Of a stretch of DNA of 64,000 nucleotides, positions 1-12,314 are shown one piece after another (positions within the stretch are counted from its first letter, which is position 1; each line of letters opens with the position of its first letter). The stretch is from assembly GCA_009746045.1 (NCBI GenBank), contig RPFO01000114.1:357219-421218 (forward strand). Reading direction: 5' to 3'. Below the pieces are notes generated by a model, which worked only from the letters and a program-made list of their open reading frames with translations, had not been told where the DNA came from and did no database searches. The DNA is from Mesostigma viride (Eukaryota; Streptophyta; Mesostigmatophyceae; Mesostigmatales; Mesostigmataceae). Made by a program: the position numbers and the translations under genes.

Positions 1-687
1 CTTTACGCAAACTACCGGGCCCTGTGGCGCAAGCCCTTGGGCAAGATCAGAAGAGAAACAGGACCTGTGTTAAGGTCCGGGTCCTCCCTAGCTGTTCTTA
101 CGTGTACGGGGCCGAGACGTGGACCCTCTCAGCCGACCTTGCCAGAAAGCTGGACGGCGCAGTCACCAACATGCTGCGATCCATTTTTCGTGTAGGATAT
201 CATTGCTTCTCTTGTTCGCAATGAGGACTTGTACCTCGGCATGCCATATATCACAAGCCACCACTAAGCAGCGGCGCCTGCAGCTAGTAGCGGCACTCAG
301 CTCGCACCAACCAGGTAGACACATCACGTGCCCCCCGGCTCCCCGCGGGACTGCGCCCAGCTCAGCCTGGCCGGCACCTCCAATTACGTGGGCCGGGCCA
401 CGCAATGCTATAGACGCCGCAAGGCCCGCACCTTCAATGAACAGCTAGTAGAGGACATGGGGGGGCTAGTATCCCTCTCGGACGTGATTTGGAACATCGA
501 TGATGGACAAGGCCAAGTGGTCCCAGGTCATATAGGACAACGAACCCCCTCCCGTGGGGAAGCGCCCGCGTGTTTGCAAACGCGGGAAGCACGCTGGACA
601 GGACCCCTAGGGTAGAGAGCTTAGAATGATAGAGTTGGCTTGATGTTGTAGATAGATTAGACCGGTAGGATTGCATGTGTGTCCCGG
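1..687 (+). mobile_element. LINE 3' end, 5'-truncated copy
   Basis: The translated sequence contains the tail of a non-LTR retrotransposon ORF2. The motif YGAETWTL lies near 103-126, followed by a block with MLRSIF and then, after frame breaks, STIKQRRLQL-like and EQLVEDMGG segments. These are the conserved region after the reverse transcriptase fingers and palm in many LINE families. The same segments recur at 14945-15480 and 15585-16790, which shows a repeat family. Several frameshifts make this copy dead. A 3' UTR of about 150 bp follows and runs straight into the (CATC)n tract, so the element appears to end in a tetranucleotide tail. The 5' part lies outside the window or was never copied. 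Confidence 0.75.
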
Positions 688-1070
688 CCATCCATCCATC
701 CATCCATCCATCCATCCATCCATCCATCCATCCATCCATCCATCCATCCATCCATCCATCCATCCATCCATCCATCCATCCATCCATCCATCCATCCATC
801 CATCCATCCATCCATCCATCCATCCATCCATCCATCCATCCATCCATCCATCCATCCATCCATCCATCCATCCATCCATCCATCCATCCACAGTCCATCC
901 ATCCATCCATCCATCCATCCATCCATCCATCCATCCATCCATCCATCCATCCATCCATCCATCCATCCATCCATCCATCCATCCATCCATCCATCCATCC
1001 ATCCATCCATCCATCCATCCATCCATCCATCCATCCATCCATCCATCCATCCATCCATCCATCCATCCAT
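688..1070. repeat. (CATC)n microsatellite, left block
   Basis: About 95 tandem copies of the tetramer CATC with one interruption near 890. It follows the LINE 3' end and precedes the left terminus of the CACTA element. The same repeat in the same orientation resumes right after the element's other end at 12327. Confidence 0.97.
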
Positions 1071-1077
1071 GGATGGA

Positions 1078-1089
1078 CGCTAGGAACTC
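1078..1089 (+). repeat. CACTA left terminal inverted repeat
   Basis: CGCTAGGAACTC matches the inverted right terminus at 11 of 12 positions. The mismatch falls in the second base of the diagnostic CACTA. Confidence 0.85.
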
Positions 1090-1097
1090 GGCTTTGA

Positions 1098-1430
1098 GAA
1101 TGGGTGAGAAATCGTGAGAAAAAGGGTGAGAAAGGTGAGAAAAAGGGTGAGAAATGGGTGAGAATGGGTGAGAAAGGTGAGAAAAAAGGGTGAGAATGGG
1201 GTGAGAATGGGTGAGAAAACACGTTTCTCACCCGGGTGAGATTGCCCCAAAAAGGTCAAAAAAGGGGAAAAACGTGAGAAAAATCTCAAGAAAACAGGAC
1301 GTGAGATAAGTGAGAAAAACGGGAGGTGTGAAACGTGAGAAAAGTGAGAAAATCAGGACGTGAGAAAAGTGAGAAAAGTGAGAAAAACAGGACGTGAGAA
1401 AAGTGAGAAAAGTGAGAAAACACAGCGCTG
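1098..1430 (+). repeat. Left subterminal GTGAGAAA array
   Basis: More than 20 copies of TGAGAA/GTGAGAAA in one orientation, some preceded by CAGGAC. There is one local inverted pair near 1208-1230. These are probable binding sites for the element-encoded protein, by analogy with TNPA sites in En/Spm. Confidence 0.8.
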
Positions 1431-1760
1431 AAAAACACACCCATAATGCAATATGCTGGCAGCCATGCACATGCAGGCAGTGCCAGTAACAACCGCTGTT
1501 CAAAACAGCACGAACAATCATGATTTTTTCATTAAATGTTTGAATAATTTTAATGTTTACAGCTGCAAGAACGGGTCCGTTGATTCAACTATTCAACACT
1601 GTTACGGCGTTATGTACATCTTCGGCATTCAATGCCTGTTCAACACATGCAGTCTGTAATGGCGTTATGACATCTTCGGCATTCAATGCCTTTCATCAAA
1701 TACTATATGGCAGCTAGCTAACATCGCGGGCCGCTCGACAGGGCGTCACATGCTGACTTT

Positions 1761-4700
1761 TTATTCTCGTGGTGCCTGCAAGAAATCAAGCAAACCGACA
1801 CAATATATGCAAGAGGAAAAGAAATCAGATCCTTGACATAGATGTAAGCGTTCTACAATGATCTTGAGCTCATCACCACCTAACAATCCATGCAGCAAAT
1901 GTGTATGGCAAATCAAACCAAGCAACATACAATTCCACACATCCATGCATGCAAGAGGGGAAAAAAAAACAGGCCCTTGCAGATAAACATCTATACCTTC
2001 AAATGCCAAAAACATGACACCTATAATTCCCCCCCAAATGAAAGCAGTGCAGCTAACCTTGGATGGTGATGCAACTGACGACGCCGATGACATGGTATCG
2101 TCATCGGCGTCGTCAGTGTCAGTCCTCCCACCACGTTGTTCTTCGAAGGCGGTCCAGTTTACCTGCAAGTAAGAGGCATACAAGGAAGTCAACTAAATCA
2201 TGTTCAGGAAAACTTAATTGCAGAAAAAAGATGCTATCAATAAATGGCGATTTTTATAGCGGAACAAAATTTCAGAAATCATAGGGGGAAAAACAACAAA
2301 ACCTAATCAGCCAACATAATTTACCATGATTACATGAACAACAATATGGCATGCATGCAAGATGCAAACAACTTATTTTTAGGCACGACTAAAAAGGTAT
2401 ACTTACCGATGTCATCCCCGTTGCCGTCGAGATGTCCATAGTCGCAGTACCCTGCTGCCGGGCGCGAACAAGGGCCTTTTGTTTTGCTAGGAGGGCTTCT
2501 AGCCTGGCCAGTTCTCGCTCTGCCTCCTTCAAATCCGGCTCGAGCTCCATATCCACGTCGCTGAATTCCAGTTTAGCAGGCGCAACCGACAGCACCGTCG
2601 GCGTGGCGACCTCCGCCTTGGCCTGCGCCGCTGCCGGCGTGGCGACCTCCGCCTTGGCCTGCGCCGCTGCCGGCGTGGCGACCTCCGCCTTGGCCTGCGC
2701 CGCTGCCGGCGTGGCGACCTCCGCCTTGGCCTGCGCCGCTGCCGGCGTGGCGACCTCCGCCTTGGCCTGCGCCGCCGCCGCCGTGGCAACCTCCGCCTTG
2801 GCTTTCTCCACAGCAGGCGTGGTGACTACCACCTTTGTCCCTGCCTTTGCCTCGCTGCCCTGCACCGCAGCCCCAGCCACAACTCCCTTCGCACGCTTCA
2901 CAGGCACCTGCTGCGCGGACTCCTCCACCTGTCTCTTTTTCACCGGATCCTGCATGTTGTTGGGGTCCACAGAGGCAGCAGCCTTCACGGCTGCTTGGGA
3001 CCGCTTGAGGACTCGGTACGCCGTCATGTCCTCGGGGTACACTCCATCAAGAGCCACCCAAGCACATATTTCCTTGCTGTTCTCGTCTTGGGGGAGGTCG
3101 TTGAGGGCGAGCTCGTAAGTCTTGCTTGCGCCGTCATGCTCGACGAACAGGATTGAGTGTGGGATCTTCCTTTTCTTGTTGATGGAGCAGACTTTACCAA
3201 ACTCCCAGATCCACTCATCCTGGTCCTTCTTAGGGTCCTCTAGGAGAAACCGCACGGCGATGAACATCCCGATTTTCGGCTGGGCATCCTTTCGGATGGT
3301 GGCCACGCGGCTGAGCTGCGGCAGAAAGTGACCAAGGCCCAGGTCGAGGGGGGTACCGCGTTCCTTTTTTATTTGGGGCTCCCGTTCCTTCTTGAGTTTC
3401 TTTGGCGGCACATCAGCTTTCTTCTCTACTTTGTTTTTCTGCGTCTTTGGAATGAACGGCGCCGCGGCCTCGGCTGCCGGCGCCGCGGCCTCGGCTGCCG
3501 GCGCCGCGGCCTCGGCTGCCGGCGCCGCGGCCTTGGCTGCCGGCGCCGCGGCCTTGGCTGCCGGCGCCGCGGCCTTGGCTGCCGGCGCCGCGGCCTTGGC
3601 TGCCGGCGCCGCTGCCTTGGCTGCCGGCGCCGCGGCCTTGGCTGCCGGCGCCGCGGCCTTGGCTGCCGGCGCCGCGGCCTTGGCTGCCGGCGCCGCGGCC
3701 TTGGCTGCCGGCGCCGCGGTTTCTGCGGCGGGGGGAGCCGACGTGGCCGATGGGGAAGCGGCCACGGCAAGGACAGGGTTCCTTGGTGGCACAGGGGGCG
3801 GCGCCATGATATAGACGACCGACTGTTCTGAAGCTGAGGCCGGCTTTGTAGATTGCTCAAGTGCAGCGAGCCTGGCCCGGAGGAGCGCGATTTCCTGCTC
3901 CTGGGGCGTCAGGGTGTTCTCGACCTGCGCATGCCACAATTTCGGGGAAACGGACACAACCAACTAGGTACAATAGTTAGAGGACGTGATTTCTTGAGCT
4001 ATTTGCTCATCTGACATGGGGGCGCTTGAAAATGGCAAAGGCAAAGCGGAGCCCGCCGCCTTAAGGCGGGCGTAACAGGTTGGTGGGGTGCTGGCATGCA
4101 TAAATAAATGGGGTGGGGTGCTGGCATGCATAAATAAATGGGGTGGGGTGCTGGCATGCATAAATAAATGGGGTGGGGTGCTGGCATGCAAAAATAAATG
4201 GGGTGGGGTGCTGGCATGGATTACATGTATTAAAATTTTTTTATAGGCTTGTCAGTCACTGTAGCATTTCTTAACCAGATTTATATAAGGGCGCGTGAAT
4301 GCCCACGGTTTAAAAAGAACATGGTCACGAGCATGGAGAGTGGAAAGCAACAATCTTTGCGGACGACATACAGTAAGCTAGTAGCCAGAATGCTTTCTTG
4401 CCGTAACCTACCTTGGCCGGGGCTTGTGGCTCGAGGTGAGTCTTGTGTTGCTTGGGATTCGCCATCTTGGGCTTTGGCACCCCGACCTTCACCTAAGATC
4501 GTGCGAGTGATACGACGATTGTGAGGACAAAGACAAGCAAATCAATTAAAAGAAGGAACTTGACGTCGAAGCTAGCGGCAAGTACACATTTTACTCCAAT
4601 ACTAATGGTGCCGGATCAGAAAATATTGCATGCATGAAGTTCGGTTGCCTTTGCATCGGGAAAAGAAAAGCATTGGAATAAGTCCAATGTAGAGCTTAGC

Positions 4701-5437
4701 TATACCTTTGGCGTGTCCAGGTTGGTTAGGTTGGCCAAGGCACCCCCCTCGTCCGGGTTGCGAACGCCGCGCTTCCCGCTATTTGCCTTGTACTTCGAAT
4801 TCGACAAGTATCGAGACAGCTCGGCGGCTACAAATTTCCGCGCCGGCTGGAATACCGGAGCCTTGCCCGCCTTCGCGGGGTCCACTTTATGCAATTCCTC
4901 GTACCTCCGCTTTGCTGACTCAAAAACTGAGTTTGCTAATGCCCCCGCAAAATCGCATATTTTTAGCAGTCTATCGACAACTGCGGCAACTAACACAGCA
5001 TCTTGTTTAGCTTTTGGCTCCCCAATGTGAAGGTACCTCCGCGATAGCACCGCTATCTGGCTGCGGAGGACTGCCAGCCGGTTACTCTCGGCGACAAATG
5101 GCAAAGGGACTTCCTCGCTGATCTTGTTAACACGGAATGAGCGCCACTCTTCCTCTGTGGCCATGTAAGGCCCATCCTGCTCTGCTGCCATGTAACTACC
5201 CAACGGCGGTTGGGTAGAAAAGTTGGAACCTGGGTCAATGCGTCGGCCGCCTGTGTTTGCGGCTCCATGGCAACAACGACTCCTTTCAGTGGACGCGGCA
5301 AATTGAACGCATACATCATCTTGAAATCTTGACCGTCCATCTGCACCGATCCGACGACTCATGCAGTATCCCGCTTTTTTTTGTCTTGCAGGAGAGCCGT
5401 TGGCCGGTTCCCAACGCGTGCGACCACTGGTCTGCAT
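1761..5437 (-). CDS. CACTA companion protein, Ala/Lys/Pro-rich, 816 aa, 5 exons
   Basis: Exons in order of transcription: 5437-4706, 4492-4412, 3924-2407, 2162-2058 and 1775-1761. All junctions are GT-AG and phase 0, giving 816 codons plus TAA. No strong family match. N-terminal third: an alpha-helical, charged segment. Exon 3: a coiled-coil-like start (VENTLTPQEQEIALL), about 15 tandem copies of a five-residue AAPAA-type unit, a KKVEKKADV basic patch, then a folded block with KIGMFIAVRF and WIWEFGKVCS that could be an SH3/Tudor-like barrel. Six EVATPAAAQAKA repeats and a Leu/Glu coiled coil follow. The C-terminus is acidic and Ser-rich, like the transposase tail. Its position, head-to-head with tnp2, suggests the TNPA-like DNA-binding partner (inference). 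The start is uncertain: Met codons at 5193 and 5160 are alternatives. Confidence 0.68.
2560..2810 (-). repeat. In-frame tandem repeat coding EVATPAAAQAKA
   Basis: Six near-identical 36-bp units within exon 3 of the companion gene. Differences between units are few and keep the frame, consistent with recent expansion under coding constraint or very recent duplication. Confidence 0.9.
3461..3720 (-). repeat. In-frame 18-bp-type repeat coding AAPAAK/AAPAAE
   Basis: GC-rich tandem units (GCCGGCGCCGCGGCC core) in exon 3. Early units carry Lys and later ones Glu, so the charge changes along the array while Ala and Pro stay constant. Confidence 0.9.
4081..4218. repeat. 30-bp tandem repeat in companion-gene intron
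   Basis: Five copies of a unit containing GGTGCTGGCATGCATAAATA, nearly identical, in the intron between exons 2 and 3 of the minus-strand gene. Confidence 0.92.
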
Positions 5438-5700
5438 TAACTTAACTTACCTTAAGTTCTCCAGAGAAGTGACCCAAGCCGTCGGTTGGCACTCATCGAC
5501 GTCAGCCGCAGTGTGTTGACGCGTCCGCGCGATTCACGCGGCGGCACCAAACGGCACCTACCGACAGAGGGAGCACCGCGCAACTTAAACAACGCGTTCG
5601 TTTTGAGGTCTGCTGTGGCTTCGACGATTTCGCATCAAGTCTGACGCGGGGCCTTCCGTGACTTTACATTTACTGTCTTATTTATTCCTGAATACTAACA
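5438..5700. promoter_or_regulatory. Divergent promoter region of the CACTA element
   Basis: 263 bp separate the two oppositely transcribed element genes, so their promoters must lie here or in the 5' ends of the genes. The stretch is GC-rich in the middle (CGCG-containing) and becomes AT-rich just before the transposase ATG. No clear TATA box was identified. Assignment rests on gene layout only. Confidence 0.55.
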
Positions 5701-8700
5701 ATGGCGGATTTGAACTGTAGCATAGATGATTTTTTACAGGAGGGGGACGATCATCTGCCTGGTACCGGGGAGGAGGATGCAAAAGCGTTTGCCAGAAACT
5801 TCGCAGCTACAGTAGGCAAAATATCAGCAGACACACCACTTTATTCAGGATCCAGTAACACTGCCATAGCTAGCGCGTTGGAACTCTTGTCTATACTCGG
5901 CAGGCATTCTGCATCGGCTGCCCTAGCGGATGAGGTATTCACTTTCATCAGCAAAGTTCTGCCAGCCGGTAATTCTCTTCCAGAAAGTGTAAAAGAAGCC
6001 AAGAAAGTCATGAAGGGTTTAGGGTTAGATATGCGTGTATATGACGCGTGCCCCTGTGAAAAATATATATACAAAACAAAAGAAGTCCAGACCTGCCCAG
6101 TATGTAAAAACAATAGATATGAACAATACGAAGATAGAAATGGAGAGACAGTAACAACAAGAAGGGCACATCGCCAAGTTAGATACTTCCCTCTTATAAA
6201 TCGTTTCCGCGGATTTTTTAGGATACCCGAGATGTCCAAGGCATTACGATATGCTGGAGAAACTGAAAACAAACAAGACGAAGAAGACCCAAACCGGAAA
6301 GTCCACGGAATTAAAGGTAAAAGGCGTCCTTGTCGATTTCTTTTCTGCACGTGCTTTTTGGCTGGCTGTATACGGTTCACCCAACTCATGCTGCATATGT
6401 TGTGGTGATTTTGCTGCATATTATAACATTCGGTTGTGCCGCCCGCACTTCGGCCGTCCCGTTTACCCACCTCCCTGTTGTATAATTGCGTGCAGATACC
6501 CGAGCGATGCTGCACGTCAAGAGATTGTTCCCTCAGTTTCGGCTTGACCCACGCTTCCTTTTTTTAGCGCTTTGTTTTGATGGAGTATGTCCTAGGTGCT
6601 ACATGGACCAGCACTCCAGCTGGCCATGTTTCTGTGCAATCTTGAACCTGCCTGAATGGGTCTTCATTAACAAACATTTCTGCCCAATGGTGCTTCTGGT
6701 GGGAGGGAACAAGAAAGGTAAGGCCCCAAAGAATATGCACATTTTTCTTGACCTGATTGTAGATGAGCTGGTGAAGATGTGGGATGGGTTTTTCATTTGT
6801 GATGTGTTGGATGATGATGAGCATGGTGGGCTCCACCCGGCAAAGATTCAAGCACTGCTTTTGTTTACTGTTCACGACTACCCGGGGTTTGGTAAGATGG
6901 TAAATATGCCAGACTCCGGGTACGACGGCTGCCTTGTGCACGGCCCTGCTTGGAAGGGCACCTATGTTTCCCAAGGGCGCATTGTTTTTCTTGGGCATGA
7001 GACCTTGCTGCCAGCTGATGACCCCCGTCGCGGTGGCAACGACAAGGAGGCGCCGCCCGACATGACGATGGAAACCTATGTAGAGCACTGCAGAAACAAC
7101 GGCCGGGAGCCGGAGCCCTTTTGCAGGCTGCCGTACTGGCCTCAACTCCTCCAACGGCACCTGATCGACGAGTTCCACCTGGGGGCGAACAACCTCTTGC
7201 GAGTCGCCAACTCCACTAGCGGTAAGTGCGGTGCTGTCTAGTGTTGTGTCACTAGTGTTTGTCGCTGTTTTTTTCCTTTTCAACATTTTGTATTTAAGGA
7301 GAATTCCATTAGGATTTATTACATGCTGTGGTTCAGTGTGTGTATTAAGTATTACTAACATTGGTATGCATTTGCGCTTGTATTGTCCATGTTCCCAAGA
7401 AAAGTCCTTATTTTAGGACCAGTTTGAATTAAAAAATATATGTGCAAAGATCAAATTTTGACCCTGGCATTTTTACCACTGACAGATAACACACTTTTTT
7501 AGTTTCTATCAAAAACCTGGGTTCAAATAATTACATTTAGTGCCTGAATGGACCCTGGCCCATGGCAGGCCTCAAACCGCGAATTTGGTCAAAATGAGAA
7601 TTTAGGACCAATAGGACCAATTAGTGTCAACGCATGACCATGCTATCCACACGGTCCCTTGAGCATCTTACAAGCGCTAGGGGACCCTACGAGGCCTTGG
7701 GATGGCGGGGCAGCGTATAACAAGGCCATACCCTGCTGTGGCTGCCTCTATATATACGCGTGCTTAACGGTGTCACAGATGGTGCAGGTAATGCAATATA
7801 CGGTTGCATGGTTGCTGAGGTTGCCCGGCTTGAACATGGCCCACCCCTTGCGGTAAACTTTCTCTAAGCATATGCCAAACCTTCTTTGACATCACGGACA
7901 TGCTGGCCACCACCCAGCGATGAAAAAACATTGCATTTGCATTGCAACTAACACATGAATGCAGCCAAATCAAGTTACAGAGCAACGTTGTGCTAACATG
8001 CAACGCTTTGTGAGCGAATTCAGGGTGCATGTAACACGTAAACCATATTGTATATACTGTCTGAGAACACCCTGAACGACTGCAGGCCATAGGACCATGG
8101 TTTATAACTAACACATGAGTAAAACTGTTCTTACGCATGTGTGTTTTAGCTGCAGCGGACGACGAAGATAGAGACGTAAAAAATTGTATGACGTAAACCA
8201 ACTATGTGTGACAGTTATGTGCACAGAGAGCGTCCCCTCTTTTTAGGCATAGCTCACTGACTCAAAACACCACGACAGCGTTGCCAGTTACACTCATGAT
8301 CTAGGGCACCCCGGCACGTACCTGCTACTTACGTCGCCTCATTCAGATGGTTGCAAAAAAGTCGCTGAAATCCGCAGCGAGGTCAGCTTTCCGAGAGCTG
8401 AGCGCACCAAAGCTGGCCAACCGGTTCAAAAATGATATAAACCACGCTTGTGCTGCGTTCTAGGTCCAAGAAATACCGAAAGTGAAGACCTACAAGGTGC
8501 GCTCGCTGCCCAGCCTGAACGTCCCTAAAACATGGTCGACAATGGAAATCGGGCAAGAATATCACGGCCCAGGCGCTCCCATGTCAAATACTCCGTTTAT
8601 AAACTCCATACTATAATCAAAATCGTCCACAAAAATTTCCTGGCTCGATTCGCACCACCATTGCTAATACACTAACATGTTTGTGCCAAAATCGACCCTC

Positions 8701-11700
8701 CGCGAGCAGGCGATCTGCGACCCATTTGTGTTGTGCCGCTGTGCTACAGCGCTACACATAAAAACTTGCGCAGAAAATTTCACAGCCTTTAAGCATAACT
8801 AACGACCTTTCGTTTTTGCTACTGGGCGCCCGAAATGATAAACGCACGTGAAAACGCCGGCCACGATTGTCAGGTCGCCATATCCACCTCAGATCATTCC
8901 CGCACCCACTTTTTCGCTCCAAAATCGGTTATATTTTTGGTCGAGGTACCTACTTTCCCGCCATTATACCCGGTACCCGGGTACGGAATCCGGGTACCAT
9001 GTGCCGGTACCACGGGTCGGGTACATCATGCCGGGTACGGTCCACATGGGGTACGGTCCATTTAGTGACCCCCCCCCCCGGTACCTCGGTTATAGTAAAT
9101 TGGTCCTTAATTTAGGACTTTGTCCTAAATTAAGGACCGTGGGAGGCTTAACAGTATGGCTTTGTTTTCCTTAAATCTGCTGCCAGGGGAAGGTTTGACC
9201 TACGCCATTCGGGATCGGCTGAAGGAGATGAACCTGAACCCGGAGCTGCACATGGAGAAGACCGTGACAACCACCACTGCCATGGATGGCACAATCAAGA
9301 CAACAACCAGGAGGCGGGGGTTGCATCCACCCTGCCAGCTCACCTCGCAAGAGAAGGCTGAAGTTATTGGTGAGTGTTTGCTTTTTTCTCCCAACTGTTT
9401 TATAGGTATTTGATTCAAGTGCAATTATTTAGTTTCGCAATTTTTCTTTCTCTGGTTGTGGTTCAGTTTTCCTTTCGCACGCGTTTAGGGTCTTCTCACA
9501 TTTTCAGTGCAATGTGAACAGTGCATATTGCAGTACAGTAAACGTTCGACTTGTCACTCTCCATGTTGCATCAAGACTTGCCACTGACTTACACTTGTGG
9601 GGTTTGACTGTTTTTTTTTTTTTGTCTCCCACGCAGCCCTGGAGCGCCGAATGAAGGACAGCCTGCCCGACTGCTTCCCGGGTGATATTGTGGGGCTGCT
9701 GGCCAATGGCAAGCCAGAGAGAAAGGCCAAGACTCATGACAAGCTAGAATTGTTTTCGAAGCGCTTACCTGTTTTGCTTAGAGGCCGCCTGCACGCAGAC
9801 GCAAGAGCTGCCTTTTTGGAAACGTCTGCAGCATGGGACTCAATCTTTAGCGGTAGGGTCTTCACTCAGTACGAACTGGACGAGGTAGGTAGGGCTATGT
9901 TGAGGTCAATTGTTGCACTTGAGCGTGTTCTGCCCGCATCCGAAATGTCCAGGTCGGTTCACGCAGCGACACATTTGGCGGGGCAGATTTCAAATGTCGG
10001 TCTCCCTGACGGTAGGTCCATGGCGTGGGGTGAGAGATGCATGAACACAGCGGTTTCTGGCCACATGTCTGCACTCAATGTTGAGCACTCCATGGGCCAG
10101 TCCTTCGTCAACTTCGAGGTGCTGACGCTGCTATCCTACTTCCAGCATCGAGCCACCGGAGTAAGTTGTTTCTTATTTGAAGGTCTTTACTTCTTTCTTG
10201 TGTGTGTACATGATGTATAGCACCTTGAGTTTGTAATTCTGCATTTACATGAAGCAATGATGGCTCATTTCATTCAGCATGGAAACTCTCCTTGTGTAAA
10301 ACCTTGATGTTTCTACTCACTCTCATTTTCAAGGAAAGTGCTCTTTAAATTGAATGCCTTCTGTATTTTTGCTTGGTGTGCTTATCATGTTTTTTTCCAA
10401 TGCAGGTAAAGACCAAGCACTATGTGTGGGACCTTCTCACCAATGATCCGTCGCGCACCATCGAGCTGGGCAAGCGCTCGGTGAAAGACGGGTACCGGTT
10501 TTCTGAGGACGAGATGACGGCGGCAAGGGATTTGCTGGTAGAAGATGCCCTTCCCAAGGCTGATTACAGCGACCCTGCGAATGGCGACGAGGCCTACTGG
10601 TGAGCCTTGTTTTTTGCAAATGCTACTTACGCCGTCTGCTTTGGTTATTTTAATTCAGTCCTATTGAAAGGCGCCTTGGGATTAGCCATGCAATCATGTT
10701 TTACTGTCACAAAGCCAGCCCTAGTAATTAATATCTAGTTTGTTTGGTTTTACCCATCCGGGTGCCATGATCTTGCCGCCAGTAAAAGCGTCCTGTGTTG
10801 TATCTGTTTTTTTTTTTTAATAACCAATACTTAATAATAATACTCTTTGCTGGGTTATCGGTGTGCGTTTGTTTGAATGCAGGCGAGATCGCTGTGCTGA
10901 CACAACGTTCAACGTGCTGGCATGGGCATCATTAAACCTGACGCCGCTTGTGCCGCAAGTCATTGTAGCGGCGTGTGGGGGCGTGAAGCGCTACGCGGAT
11001 TCTTTCCACAAAGTCAGGATCCACGGGTTCAACTACCGCACGGAGGCTGCGGACCAATCCCAGGGAAAGCGGCACAAGAATGCGGGAGTTGCGGTGCATG
11101 GCCCGGGCGGTGTAGACTTTGGTTTGATCACACACATTCTGAAGGCCAGGTTAGAGTACCCACGAGGTGGCTGGGAATGGCAGCTGTTGTTGAAGGTGGA
11201 GCTTTTTGATCGCCTTCATGTCGCTCACCTGCCCCAGGAGAGGTTGGTGGTCATCAGCAGCGCAAAGGCCCCCAGGTCGTCGTGCCTTGTGTTGCCAGGT
11301 GCAGTGAGCTCAGTTGGGTATGTCGTCGATGAATGCTATGCTCCCGAAATGGTGGTAATCCCTGCCAAACTGCCATGGAGCATGGCACACCAGGCGCAAT
11401 CTGCCCTCAGTAACCATGTGTATCACAGCGTGGCAGCAGATTTCCCCACCATGCCGCAGTTTGAAGTGATTGAGGAGGGTGAGCCGATGCCACCGCCTGG
11501 TGGCAAGAAGAAAGGCAAGAAGAAGGGGTCCAAGAAGAAGAAGAAGGTGGCAGCGGCAGACGTAGGTGATGGCGACGTGGTGCGCCGCGCTGGCAAGGCA
11601 CCTGCTCGAGGGCGCAGCCGCAAGCGTGGTGCTCCCACAGATGCTGGACCTAGCCAGCCCACCGTTGTAATTGCGGAGGTCCCTATGGCAAAGAGGGCCA

Positions 11701-11822
11701 GTGGAAGGCAGCGTAAAGCTGTGAACTATTGCGACACTAGTGGGGATGACACTATGTCATCAGAAGATGATGTTGATGCAAGCAACCCCTCGGACAGCAG
11801 TTCTGAAGAAGATGACTATTGA
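5701..11822 (+). CDS. CACTA transposase, tnp2 (Transposase_21) family, 1060 aa, 6 exons
   Basis: Exons: 5701-6316, 6496-7221, 9187-9369, 9637-10160, 10406-10599 and 10883-11822. All introns are GT-AG and every phase agrees, giving 1060 codons plus TGA. Residues about 100-200 carry the family pattern ACPC...CPVC (132-135) followed by YFPLINRFRGFFR. Residues 214-300 carry RLDPRFLFLALCFDGV (Asp234), and 430-433 the DEFH block that matches the family's FDVMH. These acidic sites are candidate catalytic residues by comparison with plant tnp2 proteins. Exons 4-5 match the DUF4218-like part. Exon 6 resembles the DUF4216-like C-terminus (HGFNYRTEAADQ) and ends in a Lys-rich stretch and an acidic Ser/Asp/Glu tail. 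It cuts and joins element ends in the nucleus. No inactivating change is visible. Confidence 0.92.
7396..9140. mobile_element. Possible nested inverted-repeat element in transposase intron 2
   Basis: Intron 2 is about 2 kb, against 180-280 bp for the other introns. Near its left end is GTCCTTATTTTAGGACC and near its right end TGGTCCTTAATTTAGGAC, which are inverted relative to each other. The right copy is itself followed by the complement, making a 17-bp perfect hairpin at 9103-9137. No coding capacity is visible between. This suggests a non-autonomous insertion. Boundaries and target duplication are unclear. Confidence 0.45.
8940..9062. repeat. GGTAC-rich degenerate tandem repeat
   Basis: Repeated GGTACC and CGGGTAC motifs, with many Asp718/KpnI-type palindromes, inside transposase intron 2. 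No function is assigned. Confidence 0.7.
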
Positions 11823-11996
11823 TTTAATTTGGGCATGACAGCATTGTTTATGGAATGATGTGCTGTTTTATATTGTATGAACCCTATATTGCACCTTTGT
11901 GGTGCACCCTATATTGCATATCAAAGTGGTTGAGTTTTTTTTCACGTTAAGGACTTAATGAAATAAAGCTAATGATTTTTCTCGTGTTACACTCTT

Positions 11997-12310
11997 GGTG
12001 AGAAATTTCTCACCACGTTGACTTGTGATTTTTCTCGTGTTAGTGATTTTTCTCGTGTTGGTGAGAAACTTCTCAATTTTCTCAATTTTCTCAATCTTTC
12101 TGTCTTTTTCTCACCCATTCTCACCTTTTTTCTCACTTTAGGGTTTTTTCTCACCCCAATCTCACCAAAACGCCCTTTTTCTCACCAGAATCTCACCCTG
12201 GTGAGATTTCTTGCCTAGCGTTTGCGGAAAAAAATTGAGATTTTTCTCAATTTTCTCAAAAAATTCTCACAAAAGGTGAGAAAATTGAGGGTTTTGAGAA
12301 CTTTCTCAGA
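11997..12310 (-). repeat. Right subterminal TTCTCAC array
   Basis: About 20 copies of TTCTCAC/TTCTCA, the inverse of the left-end array. It includes the palindrome GGTGAGAAATTTCTCACC near 12000. Confidence 0.8.
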
Positions 12311-12314
12311 AATT

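Noticed and set aside
434-1231. Open frames of MDGW and IHPS repeats (also 12215-13364 and 57102-58232)
   Set aside because: A four-base repeat without stops is open in several frames at once on both strands. There is no codon bias and no flanking domain.
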